Of a stretch of 5,572 nucleotides of DNA, positions 1 to 5,572 are shown in pieces (position 1 is the stretch's first letter; each line of letters begins with the position of its first letter). Position numbers and translations under genes: made by a program. The notes beneath the pieces were generated by a model that saw only the letters and a program-made list of their open reading frames with translations, searched no databases and had not been told where the DNA came from. Source of the DNA: Frankiales bacterium (lineage in GTDB: Bacteria; Actinomycetota; Actinomycetes; Mycobacteriales; SCTD01). Where the stretch lies: assembly GCA_025965495.1 (NCBI GenBank), contig JAOPWW010000334.1, positions 1-5,572 of the forward strand, read 5' to 3'.

Positions 1-57
1 GGCCCGCAGCGCGCCCCGTGCGGCGTCGCGCAGCCCCGGACCGGCAGCGGCGCTCAC
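1..57 (-). CDS. N-terminal fragment of an unidentified gene downstream of mtnP
   Basis: An open frame begins with GTG at 57 and runs off the left edge, giving 19 residues (VSAAAGPGLRDAARGALRA). The start overlaps the mtnP stop as GTGA (54-57). This is the usual actinobacterial arrangement for translational coupling, so the gene is probably co-transcribed with mtnP. No Shine-Dalgarno sequence is visible just upstream, which fits termination-reinitiation. The fragment is too short to name. It does not look like the usual N-terminus of MtnA, the next enzyme of methylthioadenosine salvage. In M. tuberculosis the gene after the MTA phosphorylase is an epimerase-type gene, but nothing here confirms that. 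The frame could also be a chance opening. Confidence 0.5.
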   Translation of the reverse strand, partial: MSAAAGPGLRDAARGALRA

Positions 58-869
58 GGCAGGGGGAGCGCGACGTCGATGCCGTCGAGGGCGTGCGCGC
101 AGCTGCACGCCTCCTGGTCGACCGGCAGCGCGGCGACGACGTCGGCCAGCAGGGTCCGCAGCCGGGCGGTGTTCTGCTGGAACACCCGGAACACCTCCGC
201 CTGCGTGACGGCCTCGGCGCTCTCCACGCCGGCGTCCAGGTCGGTGACGAGCGCGACGGTGGTGTAGCAGAGCGCGAGCTCCCGGGCGAGGACCGCCTCG
301 GGGTGCCCCGTCATCCCGACGAGCGACCAGCCCTGCCGGGAGTACCACTGCGACTCGGCCCGGGTCGAGAAGCGGGGGCCCTCGATGACGACGAGGGTGC
401 CGCCGTCGACCGGCGACCAGCCCGCCTGCTGCGCCTCGGAGAGGGCGACGGCCCGGCCTCGGGGGCAGTACGGGTCGGCGAAGGAGACGTGCACCGCGCC
501 GTCCTCGTGGAAGGTCTGCACGCGGCCGCTGGTGCGGTCGACCAGCTGGTCCGGGACGACCAGCGTGCCGGGGCCGAGCTCGGGCTGCAGCCCGCCCACC
601 GCGCACGGGGCCACGACCTGGCGCACGCCGAGGCTGCGCAGCGCCCACAGGTTCGCCCGGTACGGGATGCCGTGGGGCGGGTGCCGGTGGTCCGCGCCGT
701 GCCGCGGTACGAACGCCACGGTCCGGCCGGCCAGCTCGGCGACGACGATCCGGTCGCTGGGCGCCCCGTAGGGCGTCTGGACCTCGACCTCGCGGGCGTC
801 GTCGAGGAAGGAGTAGAACCCCGACCCGCCGATGACCCCGACCTCTGCGACCGGTGCTGCTGCCTGCAC
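54..869 (-). CDS. mtnP: S-methyl-5'-thioadenosine phosphorylase
   Basis: This 271-residue protein has the usual length of the PNP/MTAP phosphorylase family. Such cytoplasmic enzymes cleave methylthioadenosine, a by-product of polyamine synthesis, with phosphate to adenine and 5-methylthioribose-1-phosphate. Visible motifs are the N-terminal GVIGGSGFY (residues 11-19, phosphate-loop region), PRHG (55-58), the GPGTLVVPDQLVDRTSGR stretch, EGPRFSTRAE (163-172), MTGHPE (186-191) and TDLD (209-212). The two aspartates of TDLD match the TDYD pair of human MTAP, which favours 6-aminopurine substrates. A methylthioinosine phosphorylase or a broader nucleoside phosphorylase is less likely but not excluded. 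GTG at 869 was chosen because GAGGGAGGG (873-881, minus strand) lies just upstream and the GVIGGSG motif follows after 10 residues. The frame stays open far upstream, but that extension is low-complexity shadow coding. The gene lies 79 bp after the zinc-ribbon gene and overlaps the next gene by 4 bp. Confidence 0.93.
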   Translation of the reverse strand: MQAAAPVAEVGVIGGSGFYSFLDDAREVEVQTPYGAPSDRIVVAELAGRTVAFVPRHGADHRHPPHGIPYRANLWALRSLGVRQVVAPCAVGGLQPELGPGTLVVPDQLVDRTSGRVQTFHEDGAVHVSFADPYCPRGRAVALSEAQQAGWSPVDGGTLVVIEGPRFSTRAESQWYSRQGWSLVGMTGHPEAVLARELALCYTTVALVTDLDAGVESAEAVTQAEVFRVFQQNTARLRTLLADVVAALPVDQEACSCAHALDGIDVALPLP

Positions 870-872
870 GTG

Positions 873-881
873 CCCTCCCTC
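873..881 (-). promoter_or_regulatory. Ribosome binding site deciding the mtnP start
   Basis: The minus strand reads GAGGGAGGG immediately before the GTG at 869. The first GAGGG block is 7 nt from the start codon. This purine run fixes the start inside a reading frame that is otherwise open for more than 600 codons upstream. Confidence 0.7.
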
Positions 882-893
882 GTCCGGCGGCCG

Positions 894-899
894 ACAGTA
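894..899 (-). promoter_or_regulatory. Candidate -10 element for mtnP
   Basis: The minus strand reads TACTGT, a good TAnnnT -10 hexamer. It would place a transcript start near 887, giving a 5' leader of about 18 nt that contains the GAGGGAGGG ribosome site. No clear -35 is seen, because the region 17 nt upstream lies inside the 900-922 hairpin and is all G/C. If real, mtnP can be transcribed independently of the upstream zinc-ribbon gene. Confidence 0.35.
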
Positions 900-922
900 G
901 GGCCGCGACGGGGGCGCGGCCC
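900..922 (-). terminator. GC-rich hairpin between the zinc-ribbon gene and mtnP
   Basis: GGGCCGCG (900-907) and CGCGGCCC (915-922) form a perfect 8-bp stem with a 7-nt loop. It lies 27 nt beyond the stop codon of the minus-strand zinc-ribbon gene and just upstream of the candidate mtnP -10. There is no T-tract on either strand, so it is not a classical intrinsic terminator. Tail-less hairpins have been proposed as terminators in actinobacteria, and the position between two co-directional genes fits. It could instead be an mRNA-stabilising stem or a palindromic protein site. Confidence 0.45.
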
Positions 923-948
923 GGGGAGGGCCGCTGTCCACAGGAGGG

Positions 949-1296
949 TCAGGCGCTCTTGCCAGCCGGGGTGCTGGAGGCCGCGGGGGTGCTGCTGGAG
1001 GCGGCGGCCGGAGCCGGCGTGCTCGCGGCCGGCTTGTCCGTCGACGGCGTCGAGGACGGGGAGGACTCGGCCGGCTTGGCGGAGTCGCCGCCGCTGCCGC
1101 CGCCGGAGCCCTTGCTCTCCGCGCGGCTGTCGGTCTTGTAGAAGCCGGAGCCCTTGAAGACGACGCCGACCGAGCCGTAGACCTTGCGCAGGCGACCGCC
1201 GCAGGCCGGGCACTCGGTGAGGGCGGCGTCGGAGAAGGACTGCACGGCCTCGAGCGGCTGCTCGCAGCTGGTGCACCTGTACTGGTACGTCGGCAC
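949..1296 (-). CDS. FmdB-type zinc-ribbon protein, probable redox-regulated chaperone (Ruc/Rv0991c-like)
   Basis: This 115-residue protein has two parts. Residues 1-58 form an FmdB/CxxC-CxxC zinc ribbon, with MPTYQYRC at the start, cysteines 8, 11, 29 and 32, then VGVVFKGSGFYKTDSR (43-58). Residues 60-115 are a Gly/Ser/Ala/Pro/Thr-rich tail with no hydrophobic core, so probably disordered. This is the architecture of M. tuberculosis Rv0991c (Ruc), described as a heat-shock-inducible, oxidation-activated chaperone with a zinc-binding N-terminus and an unstructured C-terminus. By inference this protein would bind unfolding proteins in the cytoplasm when its cysteines are oxidised and pass them to Hsp70. 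The GTG start at 1296 has GAGGGGG (1303-1309) 6 nt upstream. A CIRCE operator 25 nt upstream supports heat-shock control by HrcA. FmdB-family annotation otherwise only says 'putative regulatory protein', and that remains the fallback name. The specific Ruc function is not proven by sequence. Confidence 0.87.
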   Translation of the reverse strand: MPTYQYRCTSCEQPLEAVQSFSDAALTECPACGGRLRKVYGSVGVVFKGSGFYKTDSRAESKGSGGGSGGDSAKPAESSPSSTPSTDKPAASTPAPAAASSSTPAASSTPAGKSA

Positions 1297-1302
1297 GGTC
1301 GA

Positions 1303-1309
1303 CCCCCTC
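1303..1309 (-). promoter_or_regulatory. Ribosome binding site of the zinc-ribbon gene
   Basis: GAGGGGG on the minus strand ends 6 nt before the GTG at 1296. This is optimal spacing and supports that start codon, which is also followed directly by the conserved MPTYxYxC family N-terminus. Confidence 0.7.
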
Positions 1310-1321
1310 GCATCACCCGGG

Positions 1322-1348
1322 CTGGCACTCGCGCAGCGGGAGTGCCAA
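1322..1348. promoter_or_regulatory. CIRCE operator (HrcA binding site)
   Basis: The left arm CTGGCACTC (1322-1330), a spacer of exactly 9 nt (1331-1339) and the right arm GAGTGCCAA (1340-1348) form an inverted repeat with 8 of 9 positions paired. The CIRCE pattern is TTAGCACTC-N9-GAGTGCTAA, and high-GC bacteria commonly carry the TTGGCACTC/GAGTGCCAA form. Only the outermost base pairing is broken here. HrcA binds this element and represses heat-shock operons such as groESL. The site sits in the 92-bp divergent gap, 25 nt upstream of the zinc-ribbon start and 40 nt upstream of mscL. It overlaps the candidate -10 and start point of the zinc-ribbon promoter, so direct repression of that gene is the likelier role. 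An effect on mscL is possible but less direct. Confidence 0.9.
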
Positions 1349-1353
1349 GTGTA
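1348..1353 (-). promoter_or_regulatory. Candidate -10 element for the zinc-ribbon (Ruc-like) gene
   Basis: The minus strand reads TACACT directly abutting the CIRCE arm, with a one-base overlap. The predicted transcript start, about 7 nt downstream near 1341, would fall inside CIRCE, the usual geometry for HrcA repression. A weak -35-like TAGACC lies at 1373-1378 on the minus strand with a long 19-nt spacer, so the -35 is uncertain. Confidence 0.5.
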
Positions 1354-1376
1354 GAGGCTGCTCCTTGCGGAGGGTC

Positions 1377-1382
1377 TACGGT
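1377..1382 (+). promoter_or_regulatory. Candidate -10 element giving a leaderless mscL mRNA
   Basis: TACGGT (TAnnnT type) lies exactly 6 nt before the mscL GTG at 1389, so transcription would begin at or next to the start codon. GGAGGG at 1369-1374 is 14 nt from the GTG, too far for a normal ribosome site, which favours the leaderless reading. No clear -35 is seen around 1354-1360. The element overlaps the weak -35 region of the divergent zinc-ribbon promoter, so the two promoters may compete. Confidence 0.4.
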
Positions 1383-1388
1383 CGGGCC

Positions 1389-1796
1389 GTGCGCAAGCTC
1401 CTGTCCGAGTTCCGGACCTTCGCCTTCAGCGGCAGCCTGCTCGACGTCGCGATCGGCCTCGCGATCGGCGCGGCCTTCGCCAACGTCGTCCAGTCGCTCG
1501 TCGACAACGTCATCCTGCGGCTCGTCGCGGCGATCTTCGGCAAGCCGACGTTCGACGTCGCGATCCCCGTCGGGCACAGCTCGATCCTCGTGGGCGCGTT
1601 CCTCACCGACCTGCTGTCCTTCCTGCTGCTGGCGCTCGTGGTGCTGCTGCTGGTGAAGGCGGTCAAGAAGGCGACCGGCAAGGAGGCCGCCGGCGCCCAG
1701 GGCAACCGCGAGTGCGACTTCTGCAAGAGCTTCATCCCGGTCGACGCCAGCGTCTGCATGTACTGCACCCGGGACGTCGCGCCGCTCGTCGCCTGA
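1389..1796 (+). CDS. mscL: MscL-family mechanosensitive channel with C-terminal zinc ribbon
   Basis: This 135-residue protein has the MscL topology. A short basic N-terminal helix (RKLLSEFRTFAFSG) leads into the pore helix TM1 (about 16-46; LDVAIGLAIGAAF aligns with the VDLAVxVVIGxAF pore motif). A short periplasmic loop carries FDVAIPVG (55-62), and TM2 covers about 68-90, followed by basic KAVKKATGK. MscL homopentamers open under membrane tension to release solutes on hypo-osmotic shock. The C-terminus is unusual: instead of the usual amphipathic cytoplasmic helix there is a zinc-ribbon-like module with C109, C112, C123 and C126 (CxxC-N10-CxxC). GTG at 1389 gives the standard MscL N-terminus; TTG at 1365 would add eight residues unlike the family. 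The gene is divergent from the zinc-ribbon gene and 73 bp before the cyclase. Fold assignment is strong; real channel activity of this variant is an inference. Confidence 0.88.
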   Translation: MRKLLSEFRTFAFSGSLLDVAIGLAIGAAFANVVQSLVDNVILRLVAAIFGKPTFDVAIPVGHSSILVGAFLTDLLSFLLLALVVLLLVKAVKKATGKEAAGAQGNRECDFCKSFIPVDASVCMYCTRDVAPLVA

Positions 1797-1840
1797 CCGC
1801 CCCGCAGCGGCGAGGTGCTCACGCTGCGTGTCCGGCGTGG

Positions 1841-1846
1841 GACGAT
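1841..1846 (+). promoter_or_regulatory. Candidate -10 element for the cyclase gene
   Basis: GACGAT fits the TAnnnT -10 consensus except at the first base. It is followed by 6 nt and then GTG at 1853, the same spacing as the -10-like boxes before mscL and galU. It would start a transcript at about 1853, 17 nt before the chosen cyclase start. The first-base mismatch and lack of an evident -35 make it weak. Confidence 0.3.
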
Positions 1847-1852
1847 GGGGGC

Positions 1853-1869
1853 GTGCCAGGGGCCCTGCG

Positions 1870-1873
<4 letters not shown>
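1853..1873 (+). CDS. Possible six-codon leader ORF coupled to the cyclase gene
   Basis: GTG at 1853 opens a frame of six codons (VPGALR) that ends at TGA 1871-1873. That stop overlaps the cyclase GTG start as GTGA (1870-1873), the same 4-nt overlap used at mtnP and moeA. If the transcript starts at 1853, as the GACGAT box suggests, this would be a leaderless minigene whose translation delivers ribosomes to the cyclase start. So short a frame can easily arise by chance. A second explanation is that 1853 is the true family start and a single-base change has shifted it out of frame. Confidence 0.22.
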
Positions 1874-3819
<1,946 letters not shown>

Positions 3820-3828
3820 GGTCCGGTC

Positions 3829-4731
3829 ATGACCGCACCGACCAGCACGCCGACCTCGACCCCGCGGGTCACCAAGGCCGTCGTCCCGGCCGCCGGCCTC
3901 GGCACCCGGTTCCTGCCGGCGACCAAGGCCCTGCCCAAGGAGATGCTCCCGGTCGTCGACCGGCCGGCGATCCAGTACGTCGTCGAGGAGGCCGTGCGGG
4001 CCGGGCTCACCGACGTCCTCATGATCACCGGCCGCGGCAAGCGACCGCTGGAGGACCACTTCGACCGCAACGTCGAGCTCGAGCACGCGCTCGAGGCCAA
4101 GGGCGACGACGCCAAGCTCGCGGCGGTCCGGCACAGCAGCGAGCTCGCGACCGTCCACTACGTCCGCCAGGGCGACGCGAAGGGGCTCGGGCACGCCGTC
4201 CTGGCCGCCGCGCCGCACGTCGGGCACGAGCCGTTCGCGGTGCTGCTCGGCGACGACCTCATCGACGAGCGCGACCAGCTGCTCGAGCAGATGGTCGCGG
4301 TGCAGCAGGAGCGGGGCGGCAGCGTCGTCGCCCTCATGGAGGTGCCGCACGAGAGCATCTCGATGTACGGCTGCGCGGCTGTCGAGGGCAGCGGCGACGT
4401 CGTCCGGATCACCGGCCTCGTGGAGAAGCCGCCGGTCGACGAGGCGCCGAGCGACCTCGCGATCATCGGCCGCTACGTCCTGTCGCCCGGGATCTTCGAC
4501 ATCCTCCGCACCATCCCCCCGGGCCGGGGCGGCGAGTACCAGCTCACCGACGCGATCCAGGCCCAGATCGCCAGCGAGCCGGTCCACGGCGTGGTCTTCC
4601 GCGGCCGCCGCTACGACACCGGTGACCGCCTCGACTACCTCAAGGCCTGCGTCCTGCTCGCCTCCGAGCGCGACGACCTCGGCCCGCCGCTGCTGGCGTG
4701 GCTGCGCGAGCTGGTCGCCGAGCGCGCGTGA
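3829..4731 (+). CDS. galU: UTP--glucose-1-phosphate uridylyltransferase
   Basis: This 300-residue cytoplasmic enzyme makes UDP-glucose from UTP and glucose-1-phosphate. UDP-glucose feeds envelope polysaccharide, glycolipid and trehalose/glycogen-type synthesis. The nucleotidyltransferase signature is complete: AAGLGTRFLPATKALPKEMLPV (residues 21-42) binds the nucleotide, GDD (141-143) carries the metal-binding aspartate, VEKP (198-201) holds the sugar-phosphate-binding lysine region, GEYQLTDAI (235-243) is the sugar-site motif, and RRYDTGD (260-266) is the conserved closing motif. Length matches the bacterial GalU family. Residues 2-12 are a Thr/Pro/Ser-rich extension with no counterpart in the core fold. 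ATG at 3829 is 9 nt after the cyclase stop and lacks a ribosome site, consistent with a leaderless promoter. The stop overlaps moeA as GTGA. A galU-moeA pair is also found in M. tuberculosis (Rv0993-Rv0994). Confidence 0.97.
   Translation: MTAPTSTPTSTPRVTKAVVPAAGLGTRFLPATKALPKEMLPVVDRPAIQYVVEEAVRAGLTDVLMITGRGKRPLEDHFDRNVELEHALEAKGDDAKLAAVRHSSELATVHYVRQGDAKGLGHAVLAAAPHVGHEPFAVLLGDDLIDERDQLLEQMVAVQQERGGSVVALMEVPHESISMYGCAAVEGSGDVVRITGLVEKPPVDEAPSDLAIIGRYVLSPGIFDILRTIPPGRGGEYQLTDAIQAQIASEPVHGVVFRGRRYDTGDRLDYLKACVLLASERDDLGPPLLAWLRELVAERA
4728..4731 (+). other. GTGA stop/start overlap coupling galU and moeA
   Basis: The galU TGA (4729-4731) and the moeA GTG (4728-4730) share bases. Such 4-nt overlaps generally mark genes on one mRNA with coupled translation, and the absence of a good ribosome site before moeA agrees with this. 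Confidence 0.8.
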
Positions 4732-5572
4732 AGACCGTCGACGAGCACCTCGCCTCCGTCCTCGACGTCGTCGGGGTGCTCTCCCCGCTCGACCTCGGCC
4801 TGCTCGACGCCCACGGCTGCGTGCTGGCCGAGGACGTCGTCGCGCCCGCGCCGCTGCCCGGCTTCGACAACAGCGCGATGGACGGCTACGCGGTCCGCGC
4901 CGAGGACGTCCGCGAGGGCGTGACCCTGCCGGTCGTCGGCGACGTCGCGGCCGGACCGGCCTCCCCGCTGAGAGTGCAGCCGGGGCTGTGCGTCCGGATC
5001 ATGACCGGCGCGCTGATGCCCGCGGGCGCCGACACCGTGGTGCCGCTCGAGCACACCGACGGCGGGGTCGCCTCCGTGCGCTTCGACCGCACGCCGGAGC
5101 GGGGCGGCTACGTCCGGCGGGCCGGCGAGGACGTGCAGGCCGGCGAGCTGGTGCTGGAGAAGGGGTCCTCCCTGGGGGCCGCTCAGCTCGGGCTGGCCGC
5201 CGCCGTGGGGCGCGCCAGGCTGCTGGTGCGGCCGCGGCCGAGGGTCGTGATCGTCTCCACCGGCAGCGAGCTGGTCGAGCCCGGCGCGCCGATCGGGCCG
5301 GGGCAGCTGCCCGACAGCAACTCCGTCGCCCTGACCGCCGCGTGCCTCGAGGCCGGCGCCATCGCCTACCGGGTCGGGATCGTGCCGGACGACCCGCGCA
5401 AGCTGCTCGACACCCTCGAGGACCAGCTGGTGCGGGCCGACGTCCTCATCACCTCCGGGGGCGTCAGCGTCGGGGCCTACGACGTCGTCAAGGAGGTGCT
5501 GTCCCGCCTCGGGACGGTGGAGTTCAGCAAGGTGGCGATGCAGCCGGGGATGCCCCAGGGCTTCGGCACCCT
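4728..5572 (+). CDS. moeA: Molybdopterin molybdenumtransferase MoeA, 3' end outside the window
   Basis: The first 281 codons of a protein normally about 400 residues long are present. MoeA inserts molybdate into adenylylated molybdopterin to complete the molybdenum cofactor. Visible motifs are PLPGFDNSAMDGYAVR (42-57, the MoeA N-terminal signature), RIMTGALMPAGADTVVPLEH (90-109), GEDVQAGE, the MPT-binding-domain entry VVIVSTGSEL (173-182, with E181 matching the catalytic glutamate of E. coli STGDEL), PDSN (195-198), VPDDP, TSGGVSVGAYD and MQPGMPQGFG near the edge. In the last motif a methionine stands where many MoeA proteins have lysine (PGKP). GTG at 4728 is chosen because it overlaps the galU stop (GTGA, 4728-4731) and gives the expected N-terminus (VKTVDEHLASVL). 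No strong ribosome site is present, so coupling to galU translation is likely. There is no frameshift in the visible part. Confidence 0.95.
   Translation, partial: MKTVDEHLASVLDVVGVLSPLDLGLLDAHGCVLAEDVVAPAPLPGFDNSAMDGYAVRAEDVREGVTLPVVGDVAAGPASPLRVQPGLCVRIMTGALMPAGADTVVPLEHTDGGVASVRFDRTPERGGYVRRAGEDVQAGELVLEKGSSLGAAQLGLAAAVGRARLLVRPRPRVVIVSTGSELVEPGAPIGPGQLPDSNSVALTAACLEAGAIAYRVGIVPDDPRKLLDTLEDQLVRADVLITSGGVSVGAYDVVKEVLSRLGTVEFSKVAMQPGMPQGFGT

Noticed and set aside
18..1157. 379-codon plus-strand frame opposite mtnP and the zinc-ribbon gene
   Set aside because: Shadow of the two minus-strand genes, with low-complexity composition and no domain.
1365..1388. TTG at 1365 as the mscL start
   Set aside because: The added eight residues do not resemble MscL N-termini, and the GTG at 1389 gives the usual short basic helix and fits the -10 spacing.
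1797..1852. Terminator after mscL (CACGC/GCGTG repeats near 1820-1840)
   Set aside because: Arms are only 5 bp, the nearest pair has a one-base loop, and there is no T-tract; not distinguishable from chance at this GC content.
1828..1869. GTG at 1828 or 1837 as the cyclase start
   Set aside because: No ribosome site or -10 box at a useful distance. GTG 1870 has AGGGG 7 nt upstream and leads directly into TM1.

Overview
The window is very GC-rich, with strong third-position G/C bias and frequent GTG starts. It carries a typical actinobacterial gene set, so I read it as chromosomal DNA of a high-GC actinomycete (Actinomycetota); the genus cannot be fixed from the sequence. There is no sign of a mobile element, CRISPR array, tRNA or rRNA.

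Left, minus strand (1-1296), read right to left: a heat-shock-type FmdB-like zinc-ribbon protein with a disordered tail, which resembles mycobacterial Ruc/Rv0991c; a 79-bp gap with a strong hairpin, a candidate -10 and a Shine-Dalgarno sequence; a complete S-methyl-5'-thioadenosine phosphorylase (mtnP); and the first 19 codons of an unidentified gene whose GTG overlaps the mtnP stop.

Divergent centre (1297-1388): the 92-bp gap between the zinc-ribbon gene and mscL holds a near-perfect CIRCE operator (1322-1348), the binding site of the heat-shock repressor HrcA. It overlaps a candidate -10 for the zinc-ribbon gene, and a candidate leaderless promoter for mscL lies on the other side.

Right, plus strand (1389-5572): an MscL-family mechanosensitive channel with a C-terminal four-cysteine zinc ribbon; a membrane diguanylate cyclase (TM, extracytoplasmic domain, TM, HAMP, GAF, GGDEF with intact I-site); galU (UTP-glucose-1-phosphate uridylyltransferase); and moeA (molybdopterin molybdenumtransferase), which overlaps galU by GTGA and is cut by the window end.

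The genes serve stress proteostasis (CIRCE and the Ruc-like protein), osmotic release (MscL), second-messenger signalling (c-di-GMP), sugar-nucleotide supply for envelope polysaccharide (GalU), molybdenum cofactor synthesis (MoeA) and methionine/purine salvage (MtnP). The ruc-mscL-galU-moeA neighbourhood recalls the Rv0985c-Rv0994 region of Mycobacterium tuberculosis. The most notable points are the CIRCE site in the ruc/mscL divergent gap, the zinc-ribbon MscL, and a repeated TAnnnT-N6-start arrangement that suggests several leaderless mRNAs, one of which may carry a six-codon leader ORF coupled to the cyclase gene.
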